The notes beneath the pieces are model-generated. The model ran no database searches. It saw only the letters and a program-made list of their open reading frames with translations, and was not told where the DNA came from. Below, piece by piece: positions 7,349 through 15,386 of a DNA stretch of 46,889 nt; position 1 is the stretch's first letter, and each line of letters opens with the position of its first letter. Made by a program: the position numbers and the translations under genes. This stretch comes from an uncultured Faecalibacterium sp. (GTDB lineage Bacteria > Bacillota > Clostridia > Oscillospirales > Ruminococcaceae). The stretch is from positions 1 to 46,889 of the forward strand of contig CAKSZS010000015.1 of assembly GCA_934525845.1 (NCBI GenBank), given 5' to 3'.

Positions 7349-7377
7349 AGTGTAGCGTGAAAGAGACTTCATGTCAA
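7349..7377 (-). promoter_or_regulatory. Promoter of brnQ-def
   Basis: On the minus strand TTGACA (7372-7377), a 17-bp spacer and TACACT (7349-7354) lie 54 nt ahead of brnQ. Confidence 0.75.
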
Positions 7378-7445
7378 TGCTGCAACACATGAAGAAATGT
7401 AATGGCAGGCCTGAGAAAATCGAATCGGTTTTGGTGCACCCGTCA

Positions 7446-7474
7446 TTGGTCTTTGCCGGGGGATATGGTATACT
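7446..7474 (+). promoter_or_regulatory. Promoter of the ABC permease/ATPase pair
   Basis: TTGGTC (7446-7451), a 17-bp spacer and TATACT (7469-7474) lie 70 nt upstream of the permease start. The promoter is divergent from the brnQ promoter. Confidence 0.65.
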
Positions 7475-7544
7475 TCTATCAAAAACGACGGAATGCGCCG
7501 AGCAGCGCGGAATGCAAAAAACGCGGCGGTGCGAGAGGACGGAT

Positions 7545-8315
7545 ATGAAACGCTACAAAAAGGAACTGCAAAAACTGGGAGCGGTCCTGCTCTGGCTGGC
7601 CGTCTGGCAGGCGGCGGCCATGGCCATCGGGCAGGAAGTATTTCTGGTGTCCCCGGTGCAGGCTCTGCGCACCCTGCTGGAACTGCTGCCCCGGGCGGAT
7701 TTCTGGCAGCGGGTGGGCTTCAGCTCCGGGCGCATCTTAGGGGGCTTCGGGCTGGGCGTGGTGTGCAGCGTGGTGCTGGCGGTGGCGGCGGAAGTCTGGC
7801 CCGCCGCCGAGATCCTGCTGGCCCCGGTGATGCAGCTGGTCAAGGCCACTCCGGTGGCAAGCTTCATCATTCTGGCGCTGGTGTGGGTGCGAGGCTCGTC
7901 GCTGTCGGTGCTCATCAGCTTTCTGATGGTCCTGCCGGTGCTGTACGGGGCCGTGCGCACCGGCATCCGGTCGGCAGATGGGCAGCTGCTGGAAATGGCA
8001 AAGGTGTTCCGTCTGCCGCTGGGGCGGCGTCTGCGGGCGGTATGGCTTCCGGCAGTGCTCCCGGCGTTCCGGCAGGGATGCAGCGTGGCGCTGGGCATCT
8101 GCTGGAAGAGCGGCGTGGCGGCGGAGGTCATCGGCCTGCCAAACGGCAGCATCGGCGATGCGCTGTATCGAGCGAAGATCACCCTGTCCACCGGGGAGCT
8201 GTTCGCTTGGACGTTTGTCATCATCCTGCTGAGTGCGGCCTTTGAAAAGCTGTTCCTAGCGGCATTGGACCAGCTGGTCCGGGCCGTGCTGGGAGAGGAG
8301 GGCACCGTATGCTGA
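7545..8315 (+). CDS. ABC transporter permease, SsuC/TauC/ThiX-like
   Basis: This 256-residue inner-membrane permease of the nitrate/sulfonate/taurine class has about six hydrophobic helices. Its cytoplasmic coupling loop LEMAKVFRLPLGRR...LPAVLPAF matches the EAA consensus that docks to the ATPase. The ATG at 7545 follows GAGAGGACGGAT; an open upstream extension lacks membrane character. Its stop overlaps the ATPase start (ATGCTGA), so the two are coupled. No periplasmic-type binding protein gene is next to it, which is unusual for an importer. The substrate cannot be told; proximity to the thi operon makes an HMP-type (ThiXYZ) role possible but unproven. Confidence 0.82.
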   Translation: MKRYKKELQKLGAVLLWLAVWQAAAMAIGQEVFLVSPVQALRTLLELLPRADFWQRVGFSSGRILGGFGLGVVCSVVLAVAAEVWPAAEILLAPVMQLVKATPVASFIILALVWVRGSSLSVLISFLMVLPVLYGAVRTGIRSADGQLLEMAKVFRLPLGRRLRAVWLPAVLPAFRQGCSVALGICWKSGVAAEVIGLPNGSIGDALYRAKITLSTGELFAWTFVIILLSAAFEKLFLAALDQLVRAVLGEEGTVC

Positions 8316-8881
8316 AGATCGAGCATCTGGAAAAACGATTCGGGGAGACTTGTCTGTTCCGGGACCTGAATCTGACCGTGGACGGCCCGGCAGTGCTGTG
8401 GGCACCCAGCGGCTGGGGCAAAACGACCCTTCTGCGCATCCTGATGGGGCTGGAAACGCCCACCGGCGGCACGGTGCAGGGCGTGGGCCGGGTCGGTGCG
8501 GTCTTTCAGGAAGACCGGCTCTGTCCGCAGTTGACTGCGCTGCAGAACGTCCTGCTGGTGCGGCCGGGAGACGGCCATGCCGAGGAGGACGCGGTCCGGG
8601 CGGATTTCGCGCGGCTGGGCATGGATACGGCGGCACTGCGGCTTCCGGCCCGGAAGCTCAGCGGCGGGCAGAAGCGCCGCACCGCCCTTCTGCGGGCGCT
8701 GTGGGTACCCAGCGATACCTTATTGTTGGACGAACCCTTCACTGGCATGGACCCGGAGACCCTGCACAGGGCGGCGCTTTTATTAAAGGAACGCTGTGCC
8801 GGAAAGCCGGTCCTGCTGGCCACCCACGACCGGGAAGCCATTGCGGCGCTGGACTGGCCGGTGGTTGCGCTGGCAAAGTAA
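8309..8881 (+). CDS. ABC transporter ATPase, short NitT/TauT type
   Basis: This 190-residue nucleotide-binding subunit pairs with the permease it overlaps. It has Walker A APSGWGKTT (near 33-41), a Q-loop VFQEDRL, signature LSGGQKRR, Walker B TLLLDEP and the switch His in LLATHD. It is short for the family (usually 240-260) because the C-terminal extension after the H-loop is missing, but all catalytic motifs are present and the reading frame is clean. It ends 6 nt before the convergent hemW stop. Confidence 0.88.
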   Translation: MLKIEHLEKRFGETCLFRDLNLTVDGPAVLWAPSGWGKTTLLRILMGLETPTGGTVQGVGRVGAVFQEDRLCPQLTALQNVLLVRPGDGHAEEDAVRADFARLGMDTAALRLPARKLSGGQKRRTALLRALWVPSDTLLLDEPFTGMDPETLHRAALLLKERCAGKPVLLATHDREAIAALDWPVVALAK

Positions 8882-8886
8882 AAAAA

Positions 8887-9969
8887 TTACAAAAGCTCCG
8901 CTAGGATGCTGTTCTGGACGATGAGTCCGGCGGGGGTCAGGGCGAGGGTCTCGCCGTCAAACATGGCATAGCCTGCCTTGACGCAGTTTTGCACAAAGGC
9001 GAGCTGGGCGGGGGAAAACTCCTTACCGTACAGCGCTTTGTACCGGGACAGGGAAAGCCCTTTGCGCAGGCGGAGCTGTAAGATGAGATAATCTTCTGCG
9101 CCGCAGTCGCCGTCCATCACCGGGGCGGCGGCATCCTGCAGAAAGGCTTCGGTGTCGGCGGGGTAGCAGAACCGCTTGCCGCCCATGCAGGAGTGCGCCG
9201 CCGGGCCGATGCCCAGATAGTCGCCGCAGTCCCAGTAGATGAGGTTGTGCTTTCCTTCGTATCCGGGCTTGGCAAAGTTGGAGATCTCGTACTGCCGGTA
9301 GCCGTGGTGTTCCAGCTGCTCCACCGCATACAGGTAAAAATCGGCGGCTTCATCGCCGGTGGGCAGACCCTCCGGCGGACGTTTGCCAAAAGCGGAATCC
9401 GGTTCTATCTTTAATAGGTAGGCGGAGATGTGGGCAGCCCCGCCGTTCTCGATCAATTCCAGCGTCTCGTCAAACTCGGCCTGCGTATAATGGGGCAGGG
9501 CCAGCATGATGTCGCCGCTGATGTTCGCAAAGCCTGCCCGGCGGGCGGCGGCAAAGGCGGCGCGGGCCTGCTTGGCGGTGTGGGGACGACCCAGGGTGCG
9601 CAGCTGGGTGTCCCGGGCGGACTGCACCCCAAAGGAAATGCGGTTCACCCCGGCTTCCCGGAAGCCCCGCAGAGAATCTTCTGTGACCGTTTCCGGGTTG
9701 GCTTCCAGGGTCACTTCCGCCCCGGACACCGGCGCGGCTGCCTTGATGAGCCGCCGGACCTGTTCCGGGGTGAGCAGGCTGGGCGTCCCGCCGCCGAAAT
9801 ATACCGTATCCGGGTGCAGGGGGCCGTCCGGCGAAAAGCGGTCCAGCTCCCGCAGCACGGCATCCACATAGGCGTCCGGCACCCCGCGCTCCCCGGGGTG
9901 GGAATAGAAATCGCAGTAGCGGCATTTGGAAAAACAATAGGGAATGTGCAGATAAAGTCCAAGAGACAT
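8887..9969 (-). CDS. hemW: Heme chaperone HemW, radical SAM
   Basis: This 360-residue protein starts with LYLHIPYC and the radical-SAM cysteines C12, C16 and C19 (CFSKCRYC). VYFGGGTPSLL, EANPETV and the HemW-specific HNLIYWDCGDYLGIGPAAHS follow. HemW inserts heme into acceptor proteins. It is often mis-annotated as oxygen-independent coproporphyrinogen oxidase, but the CxxxCxxC spacing and HNxxYW motif favour HemW. The start MSLGLYLHIP is standard. It lies alone on the minus strand and converges on the ABC operon. Confidence 0.9.
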   Translation of the reverse strand: MSLGLYLHIPYCFSKCRYCDFYSHPGERGVPDAYVDAVLRELDRFSPDGPLHPDTVYFGGGTPSLLTPEQVRRLIKAAAPVSGAEVTLEANPETVTEDSLRGFREAGVNRISFGVQSARDTQLRTLGRPHTAKQARAAFAAARRAGFANISGDIMLALPHYTQAEFDETLELIENGGAAHISAYLLKIEPDSAFGKRPPEGLPTGDEAADFYLYAVEQLEHHGYRQYEISNFAKPGYEGKHNLIYWDCGDYLGIGPAAHSCMGGKRFCYPADTEAFLQDAAAPVMDGDCGAEDYLILQLRLRKGLSLSRYKALYGKEFSPAQLAFVQNCVKAGYAMFDGETLALTPAGLIVQNSILAELL

Positions 9970-10089
9970 AAAACATCACAGCCTTTTTCATGAAACGTTC
10001 ATTTCTATGCAGTATACTATATTCCGTAGACCGGAGCAAGGCCGAGAAGCCCCCACAGCCCCGGCGGAACAAGAATGGAGGAATCCACG

Positions 10090-10794
10090 ATGGATTACAA
10101 CAACTACAATCGCGGTTATACCGAGCCTGCTATGACTTCGGCGGACTATATGACCCGCACTTACCGCTGGATGGCCTGCGGTCTGCTGCTGACCTTTGCA
10201 GCGGCATTCGTCACGGCCACGACCCCGCTGTTCTATGTGGTCAACTCGCTTTATCTGTTGTTCACCATCGCTGAACTGGCCCTGGTGTTCGTGCTGAGCG
10301 CCAAGGTACAGAATATGTCGGTGGGCGCAGCCCGGGGCGTCTTCTTCGGGTATGCATTGCTCAATGGCATGGTGCTGAGTTATTACTTCGTGGCCTTCTC
10401 GGTGGGCACCCTGGTGCTGGCCTTCCTGGCAACCTCGCTGTACTTCGGCCTGATGGCCATGTACGGCACCACCACCCACAAAGATCTTTCCAGCTGGGGT
10501 CCCAAGCTGATGATGGGCCTGATCGCCCTGCTGATCACCGGTTTCGTGGGCACCCTGTTCGGCATGGGCTTCGGTGCCACCGTGCTGTACAGCGGCATCG
10601 GCCTGGTGGTCTTTATGCTGCTGACCGCCTACGATACCCAGAAGCTGAGCCAGATGTACTCCTACTACGCTTATGACAGCGAGCTGGCCGAAAAGGCTTC
10701 CATCTACGGCGCACTGACCCTGTACCTGGACTTCATCAACATCTTCCTGTATGTGGTGCGCCTGCTGGGCATGAACAGCCGCCGCCGCAACTGA
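10090..10794 (+). CDS. Bax inhibitor-1/YccA family membrane protein
   Basis: This 234-residue protein has seven predicted membrane helices after a short polar N terminus rich in Asn/Tyr. Family features include ARGVFFGYALLNGMVLSYY, GTTTHKDLSSWG and TAYDTQKLSQMY near the end. BI-1/YccA proteins are membrane proteins linked to calcium leak and, in enterobacteria, to control of FtsH; the role in Firmicutes is not established. The start was chosen because GGAGG lies 8 nt upstream of the ATG at 10090. A TATACT box lies at 10013-10018 without a convincing -35. A strong terminator follows. Confidence 0.9.
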   Translation: MDYNNYNRGYTEPAMTSADYMTRTYRWMACGLLLTFAAAFVTATTPLFYVVNSLYLLFTIAELALVFVLSAKVQNMSVGAARGVFFGYALLNGMVLSYYFVAFSVGTLVLAFLATSLYFGLMAMYGTTTHKDLSSWGPKLMMGLIALLITGFVGTLFGMGFGATVLYSGIGLVVFMLLTAYDTQKLSQMYSYYAYDSELAEKASIYGALTLYLDFINIFLYVVRLLGMNSRRRN

Positions 10795-10810
10795 TCTTCG
10801 ACCTAACCGA

Positions 10811-10839
10811 GAGCCTTCCCGCCGGGGAAGGCTCTTTTT
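10811..10839 (+). terminator. Terminator of the BI-1 gene
   Basis: GAGCCTTCCC pairs with GGGAAGGCTC and is followed by TTTTT. Confidence 0.85.
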
Positions 10840-10926
10840 GCGTCCGGATGCATAAATCCGGCGGCACTGCCCCACACTACTTCCAGAAGCAAACCGTACG
10901 CAAACGGACAGATGGGAGTAACAACA

Positions 10927-11697
10927 ATGGAGCAGATCAAAAAGTTTTTGCGCGGCAAGGGCTTTGCACTGGCCCTGCTGGCCTGTCTGCTGGCAGCTGC
11001 CGCAGCAGGTGTGTGGGCGGTGCGCACCGTCCGCGCAGAACTGGCCAAAAACTGGACCGACCTTACCCGGCCGGACAGCACCCAAACCCAGCCCGAACCG
11101 CAGGAAGACTGGACCACACAGGAGGATGATGATCTATGGCAGCAGGAACCTTCTCCCGCCGCAGCCAGCAAGCCCGACGTGCCGCAGCCTGCATCCAGTG
11201 TGCCGAGCGCCTCTTCTGGTGCGCGGTCTGGGTCTGGTTCGGTATCCGAACCTTCCGCCTTGCACACCGAATCTTCGTCTGCCGCAAGTTCAGCCGCGCC
11301 TGCTGCCGCGCAGCCCGTTGCGGGCAGAGTCTTGAACGCCTACAGTGGTGACGAGCTGGTGTACAACAAGACACTGGGCGACTGGCGCACCCACAACGGC
11401 GTGGACTACGCCTGTGAGCCGGACGCTCTGGTCACTTCGCCCGCTGCCGGGACCGTGATGCAGACCGGCCAGGATGGCAGCTGGGGCAGCGTCGTCAGCA
11501 TTGAGGACAGCGCCGGGCGCATCTGGCGGGTGTGCGGCGTCACTGGGCTGGACGTGGCCGAGGGCGACACGGTCTCGGTGGGCCAGCAGCTGGGCAAGGC
11601 AGGCACCGTGAGCTGTGAATGCGCCGAGGACAGCCACATCCATCTGGAAGTGAAACAGGGGGACCAGTATCTGGACCCGGCCAAAGTGATGGATTGA
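10927..11697 (+). CDS. Membrane-anchored M23 (LytM) peptidase, SpoIIQ-like
   Basis: This 256-residue protein has three parts. Residues 1-35 carry one membrane helix (RGKGFALALLACLLAAAAAG). About 90 residues of Ser/Ala/Pro-rich linker follow, then a C-terminal LytM domain. DWRTHNGVDY supplies the His and Asp metal ligands and HIHLEV the HxH pair, so the zinc site is complete and cleavage of peptidoglycan cross-links is expected. The order helix-linker-LytM and the DWRTHxGxD wording recall SpoIIQ, yet no sporulation gene is nearby. The ATG at 10927 has GGGAG 8 nt upstream. The gene is monocistronic. Confidence 0.85.
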   Translation: MEQIKKFLRGKGFALALLACLLAAAAAGVWAVRTVRAELAKNWTDLTRPDSTQTQPEPQEDWTTQEDDDLWQQEPSPAAASKPDVPQPASSVPSASSGARSGSGSVSEPSALHTESSSAASSAAPAAAQPVAGRVLNAYSGDELVYNKTLGDWRTHNGVDYACEPDALVTSPAAGTVMQTGQDGSWGSVVSIEDSAGRIWRVCGVTGLDVAEGDTVSVGQQLGKAGTVSCECAEDSHIHLEVKQGDQYLDPAKVMD

Positions 11698-11704
11698 ACC
11701 TGGA

Positions 11705-11736
11705 CGGCAGAGCGAAAGGCTCTGCCGCCTTTTTTG
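11705..11736. terminator. Terminator shared by M23 and MFS genes
   Basis: GGCAGAGC-GAAA-GGCTCTGCC is followed by CTTTTTTG. It lies between two convergent genes; the T tract favours the plus strand. Confidence 0.75.
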
Positions 11737-11738
11737 CG

Positions 11739-12935
11739 TCAGAGGGAAGGGGCTTGCGCAGCAAGCAGGGAAAGCACCAGTGCGGACAAGGTTCCGGCCC
11801 CCAGCAGGACTACCGCCGGATTCGTAACCCAATACTGAAACAGCACACCATAAGCAGCCTGCCCAAGGGGCTGAGTCAGACAGGCCAGCACCGTGAGACA
11901 GGCGGTCACCCGGCCCAGCTGGGCCTGCGGCACCCGCTGCTGTAATTGTGTAAAAAACCAGACGTTGAACAGCATGGCCGCGGCCATGACGGCAAAGCCC
12001 AGCGCCAGCAGTCCGCCGAAGGCAAGGGGAGGAACAAGCAGGACCAGCCCCATGGCGGCGCAGACTCCGCCGATGCCGGACAGCAGGGGAAGCCCGCTGC
12101 GGAACGGATGCCGGGTGAACCAGGTCCCGGCCAGTACACCGCCCAGAATGCCGCCCGCACTGAGAACGGCTTGTGCCAGGCCAAGGGCGGCATCGCTTTT
12201 GTGCAGGAACTGCACCACCAGCACCGGGATGCCCACGGTCAGGGCGGGAATCTCCAGCAGGTTCACTGCGGCCATGGTGGCGGCAAGCTGCAAGAGGGCA
12301 GGCTGTCCGGTGAGGTAACGGGTGCTGTCCCGCAGGTCGGCGAGGATACCGGACAGGGAAAGCGGGGCGTCGCCGGGCAGGTCCCGGGGAATGTGGATGC
12401 AGAGTTCCAGCCCGGCGGATGCCGCAAAACAGCCGCCGCACAGCAAAAGCAGGCCCCGGATGCCGCAGGCTTCCAGCAGCAGACTGCCCAACAGCGGCCC
12501 AAGAAGTTCGTCCACGGTGTCCACCAGCTGAATGACCGCATTGCCGCGCACCAGCTGGCGGTCTTCCAACACCAGCGGCAGACTGGCCCGCACGACCGGT
12601 TGGTACAGGCCCTGAATGGCATACAGCCCGCCCAGCACGGCCAGGGTCAGCGGAAGCAGGGGCAAGTGAGTGATCCCGCAGGCGGCAAAAACCGAAAGGC
12701 CGGTGGTGAGCAGGTCCAGCAACGCCATCAGACGTGCTTTGCGGCAGCGGTCGGCCAAGGCCCCGCCGGCCAACATTCCGGCCAGGGCAGGGAGCATGGC
12801 CAATGCAGTGACACTGCCATAGAGGGCGGCGGAACCGCTTTGGCGCAGGAGCACCAGCGGCAGGGCAAACCGCAAAGCCGCATTGCCGAACAGGGAAATG
12901 ATCTGCCCGAAGACGATGAGAACAAAGTTTTTCAT
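11739..12935 (-). CDS. MFS transporter, TetR-controlled efflux type
   Basis: This 398-residue protein has about 12 hydrophobic helices. The loop 2-3 motif ALADRCRKARLM (G-x-L-a-D-r-x-G/R-R) is the MFS motif A, and repeated Gly-rich helices follow. The arrangement (short N terminus, no large loops) matches enterobactin/macrolide-type exporters. The substrate is unknown. The gene sits 78 nt downstream of a TetR regulator whose likely operator (12955-12971) lies just before its start, so induction by a ligand that releases TetR is the simplest reading. The ATG at 12933-12935 is preceded by AAAGGAGC. Confidence 0.87.
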   Translation of the reverse strand: MKNFVLIVFGQIISLFGNAALRFALPLVLLRQSGSAALYGSVTALAMLPALAGMLAGGALADRCRKARLMALLDLLTTGLSVFAACGITHLPLLPLTLAVLGGLYAIQGLYQPVVRASLPLVLEDRQLVRGNAVIQLVDTVDELLGPLLGSLLLEACGIRGLLLLCGGCFAASAGLELCIHIPRDLPGDAPLSLSGILADLRDSTRYLTGQPALLQLAATMAAVNLLEIPALTVGIPVLVVQFLHKSDAALGLAQAVLSAGGILGGVLAGTWFTRHPFRSGLPLLSGIGGVCAAMGLVLLVPPLAFGGLLALGFAVMAAAMLFNVWFFTQLQQRVPQAQLGRVTACLTVLACLTQPLGQAAYGVLFQYWVTNPAVVLLGAGTLSALVLSLLAAQAPSL

Positions 12936-12954
12936 GGAACGCTCCTTTTCACAT

Positions 12955-12971
12955 ACAGACTAACGGTCTGT
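12955..12971. promoter_or_regulatory. TetR operator upstream of the MFS gene
   Basis: ACAGAC-TAACG-GTCTGT is a perfect 6-bp inverted repeat, 19 bp ahead of the MFS start codon. The half-site GTCTGT(AAA) recurs in the second palindrome at 13670-13694, which overlaps the tetR promoter region. The repetition supports binding by the adjacent TetR protein. Confidence 0.7.
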
Positions 12972-12977
12972 AAAACA

Positions 12978-13006
12978 AACTAAAAAAGGGCGGAAAGTTT
13001 CCGCCC
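12978..13006 (-). terminator. Terminator of tetR
   Basis: On the minus strand GGGCGGAAA pairs with TTTCCGCCC and is followed by TTTTTTAG, just after the tetR stop at 13014. It implies that the MFS gene has its own promoter or depends on read-through. Confidence 0.75.
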
Positions 13007-13013
13007 GGAAATA

Positions 13014-13658
13014 TTATGCGGGAAAGGAACTGCACAGCTGGACCAGCTGTTCGGCCTGGTCGTCCTGCAACAGGTCCAGGCCCAGCGCCTTGGTCATTTG
13101 CCGGAACACCGCGTTGCGCGCCCGCTGCTGGTCCGGCGTGGTAGGACGCGTCTGCGGCGAAAGCCACAGGTCCGCCAGCACAAAGAGCGCTTCGGCCAGT
13201 GCGTTGGCGTCGGCGGCATGGATGGAGCCGTCCGCCATGCCCTGCCGGATCATCGGTGCGATGCACTCCGGGGCAAGGTGGGCTTCGATGTTGTTCCATT
13301 CCAGCGCGAGAAATTGTGGGTTGTCGGTCAGATGCGGCAGAGTTTGGGTCAGCTGCTGCTGGCGGGTGCCCGCAAAGGATGCCGCAAACACGGCCTGCAG
13401 CTTTTCCAGCCCGGTCAGGCGGGGGTCATCCCGTATGCGGTGCAGCGGTTCCCACATCGCATCGCCCAGACGGTCGCCCACCTTCTGGGCAATCTCCTCT
13501 TTGGACTTGAAGTGATGGTAGACGGCCCCCTTGGACAGCTTGGTGGCGTCGATGATGTCTTGCAGGGTGGTGTTTTGGTAGCCTTTCTGCAAAAAGAGCT
13601 GGGCGGCGGCATCCAGGATCTTTTCCACCGTCTGCTCTGGGTATTTGTTACGCGGCAT
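13014..13658 (-). CDS. TetR/AcrR family transcriptional repressor
   Basis: This 214-residue regulator has a classic N-terminal helix-turn-helix: KILDAAAQLFLQKGYQNTTL, then DIIDATKLSKGAVYHHFKSK. The C-terminal ligand domain is not recognisable beyond the superfamily. The ATG at 13656-13658 has GGAGG 6 nt upstream. The gene lies under a consensus promoter whose -10 directly abuts a palindrome (13670-13694), so autorepression is expected. A second palindrome precedes the MFS gene, making this a regulator-pump pair. The inducer is unknown. Confidence 0.92.
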   Translation of the reverse strand: MPRNKYPEQTVEKILDAAAQLFLQKGYQNTTLQDIIDATKLSKGAVYHHFKSKEEIAQKVGDRLGDAMWEPLHRIRDDPRLTGLEKLQAVFAASFAGTRQQQLTQTLPHLTDNPQFLALEWNNIEAHLAPECIAPMIRQGMADGSIHAADANALAEALFVLADLWLSPQTRPTTPDQQRARNAVFRQMTKALGLDLLQDDQAEQLVQLCSSFPA

Positions 13659-13669
13659 CGAAATCCTCC

Positions 13670-13694
13670 TTTTACAAACCGATGGTCTGTAAAA
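13670..13694. promoter_or_regulatory. TetR operator in the tetR promoter
   Basis: TTTTACAAACC-GAT-GGTCTGTAAAA is an imperfect palindrome (10 of 11 arm positions pair) immediately downstream of the tetR -10 box and 11 bp before its start codon. A bound repressor would block transcription initiation. Confidence 0.75.
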
Positions 13695-13723
13695 AGCATA
13701 CCGCAGGCCGGACGGATTGTCAA
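13695..13723 (-). promoter_or_regulatory. Promoter of tetR
   Basis: On the minus strand TTGACA (13718-13723), a 17-bp spacer and TATGCT (13695-13700) lie directly next to the operator at 13670-13694. Confidence 0.8.
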
Positions 13724-13763
13724 GCCGGAAAATCCAGCAGTTTCCGGCGGCACTGCATTGCTT

Positions 13764-13791
13764 TTGCAAGGTGATTCTGGTATGATATACT
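13764..13791 (+). promoter_or_regulatory. Promoter of the flavoprotein gene
   Basis: TTGCAA (13764-13769), a 16-bp spacer and TATACT (13786-13791) lie 30 nt upstream of the ATG and diverge from the tetR promoter. Confidence 0.7.
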
Positions 13792-13821
13792 CGAAATAAC
13801 AGGCACTTTGGAGGAAAAAGC

Positions 13822-15114
13822 ATGGCAAGGGTTTTGATCGTGGGGGCAGGTGCCGCCGGACTGATGGCGGCGGGAGCCGCTGTCCGGCAGGGACATCAGG
13901 TGACGGTGCTGGAGCACATGGAAAAACCGGCGCAGAAAATTCTGGTCACCGGCAAGGGCCGCTGCAACGTGACCAACGACTGCCCGGCGGAAGAGTTCCT
14001 GCGCCATGTGCGCACCAACCCGCGCTTTTTGTATTCGTCGCTGGGGGCCTTCCCGCCCGCCAAGACCATGGAGCTGTTCGAGGGACTGGGCGTGGAGCTG
14101 AAAGTAGAGCGCGGACGCCGGGTGTTCCCGGCGTCGGACAAGGCGGAGGAGATCCGGCAGGCCCTGCTGCGCTACGCGGAGGATGCGAACATCGTCCACG
14201 ACGGCGCGAAAAAGCTGCTGCTGGAAGAACTGCCGCCGGAAACGGAGACCGAATCGGCCCAGCCGGAAAATCCGCGCCATCCCAAAAAGAAAAAAGCCGG
14301 CCCGGCCCTGCGCTGTATCGGCGTGCGGGGCACCTCGGGGCAGGAATACCGGGCGGATGCCGTACTGGTAGCCACCGGCGGCGTGAGCTATCCCACCACC
14401 GGCTCTACGGGTGACGGCTACAGGCTGGCCCAGCAGGCCGGGCATACCCTGGTGGAACCGGTGCCCAGTCTGGTGAGCCTGGTGAGCCATGACGCTGACT
14501 GCAAAAAGATGATGGGCCTGGCCCTGAAAAACGTGACCCTGACCCTTTTCGAGGACGGCAAGGCCATTTTTGACGAACAGGGTGAGATGCTGTTCACCCA
14601 CTTTGGCATCAGCGGCCCGCTGACCCTGAGCGCGTCCAGCCATCTGGGCGACATGAAAAAACACAAGTATTACGCGGAGATCGACCTGAAGCCCGCCCTG
14701 AGCGAAGAACAGCTCTACGACCGCATTACCCGGGATTTTGTGCTGCTGGCAAACCACGCGGCGCAGGGGGCGCTGGTCAAGCTGCTGCCATCCAGTATGC
14801 AGCCGGTCATGGTGGCGCGCTGGGGCATCGACCCGGCCACCAAGGCCAACCAGATCACCCGGGAGCAGAAGCGGGAACTGGTGCAGCTCATGAAGCACTG
14901 GCGGGTGTCCATCGACGCCCGGGGCGACCTGGCACACGCGGTCATCACTTCCGGCGGCGTATCCGTGCGGGAGGTGGATCCCAAGACGATGCAGAGCAAA
15001 AAGGCGCTGGGACTGTATTTTGCAGGCGAGGTGCTGGACGTGGACGCCTACACCGGCGGCTACAACCTGCAAATTGCGTTCTGCACCGCCCAGAGCTTTG
15101 CGAATAATTTGTAA
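13822..15114 (+). CDS. HI0933/BaiN-like FAD-dependent oxidoreductase
   Basis: This 430-residue flavoprotein has the N-terminal dinucleotide-binding motif VLIVGAGAAGLMAA, the family motif KILVTGKGRCNVTN, ATGGVSYPTTGSTGDGY in the middle and GLYFAGEVLDVDAYTGGYN at the C terminus. The family (HI0933/YhiN/BaiN) binds FAD and NAD(P). Some members act on bile-acid intermediates, but most have no known substrate, so I do not claim that role. A Lys/Pro/Glu-rich insertion near residues 137-160 is unusual. GGAGG precedes the ATG by 9 nt. Confidence 0.88.
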   Translation: MARVLIVGAGAAGLMAAGAAVRQGHQVTVLEHMEKPAQKILVTGKGRCNVTNDCPAEEFLRHVRTNPRFLYSSLGAFPPAKTMELFEGLGVELKVERGRRVFPASDKAEEIRQALLRYAEDANIVHDGAKKLLLEELPPETETESAQPENPRHPKKKKAGPALRCIGVRGTSGQEYRADAVLVATGGVSYPTTGSTGDGYRLAQQAGHTLVEPVPSLVSLVSHDADCKKMMGLALKNVTLTLFEDGKAIFDEQGEMLFTHFGISGPLTLSASSHLGDMKKHKYYAEIDLKPALSEEQLYDRITRDFVLLANHAAQGALVKLLPSSMQPVMVARWGIDPATKANQITREQKRELVQLMKHWRVSIDARGDLAHAVITSGGVSVREVDPKTMQSKKALGLYFAGEVLDVDAYTGGYNLQIAFCTAQSFANNL

Positions 15115-15386
15115 AGCAATGCAGGACAGCGGAGAAAGAGGATGCTGACCGCTGCGGCCCCTTGGTGAAAAGGTGTTTGGAGCGCTCCGCGGTTGCGCGG
15201 CAATGAAACCCCCAGTGGGATTTTTAAGCGGCGAGCGGTCTGCGTTAGCAGATGGAGGGGCCTTGCCCCGACAAGTTCCGCAGAGCGCGACAAACACGAA
15301 ATAAAATTTCCGCTGAAGATGGCCAGAGCATAAGCGGAGGCCATTTTAAATCGTTCGGCGATAAAATAAAGAAGGAGACATTCAAA
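15115..15386 (+). other. Structured intergenic region upstream of cmk, pseudoknot-capable
   Basis: This 272-nt gap has no gene. Two helices interleave: GACCGCT (15147-15153) pairs with AGCGGTC (15234-15240), and GGCCCCT (15156-15162) pairs with AGGGGCC (15256-15262), giving a pseudoknot order. Local hairpins CCGCG-GTTG-CGCGG and CTGC-GTTA-GCAG lie inside it. No promoter with good -35 and -10 boxes was found, so cmk may be reached from here or from upstream. Confidence 0.4.
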
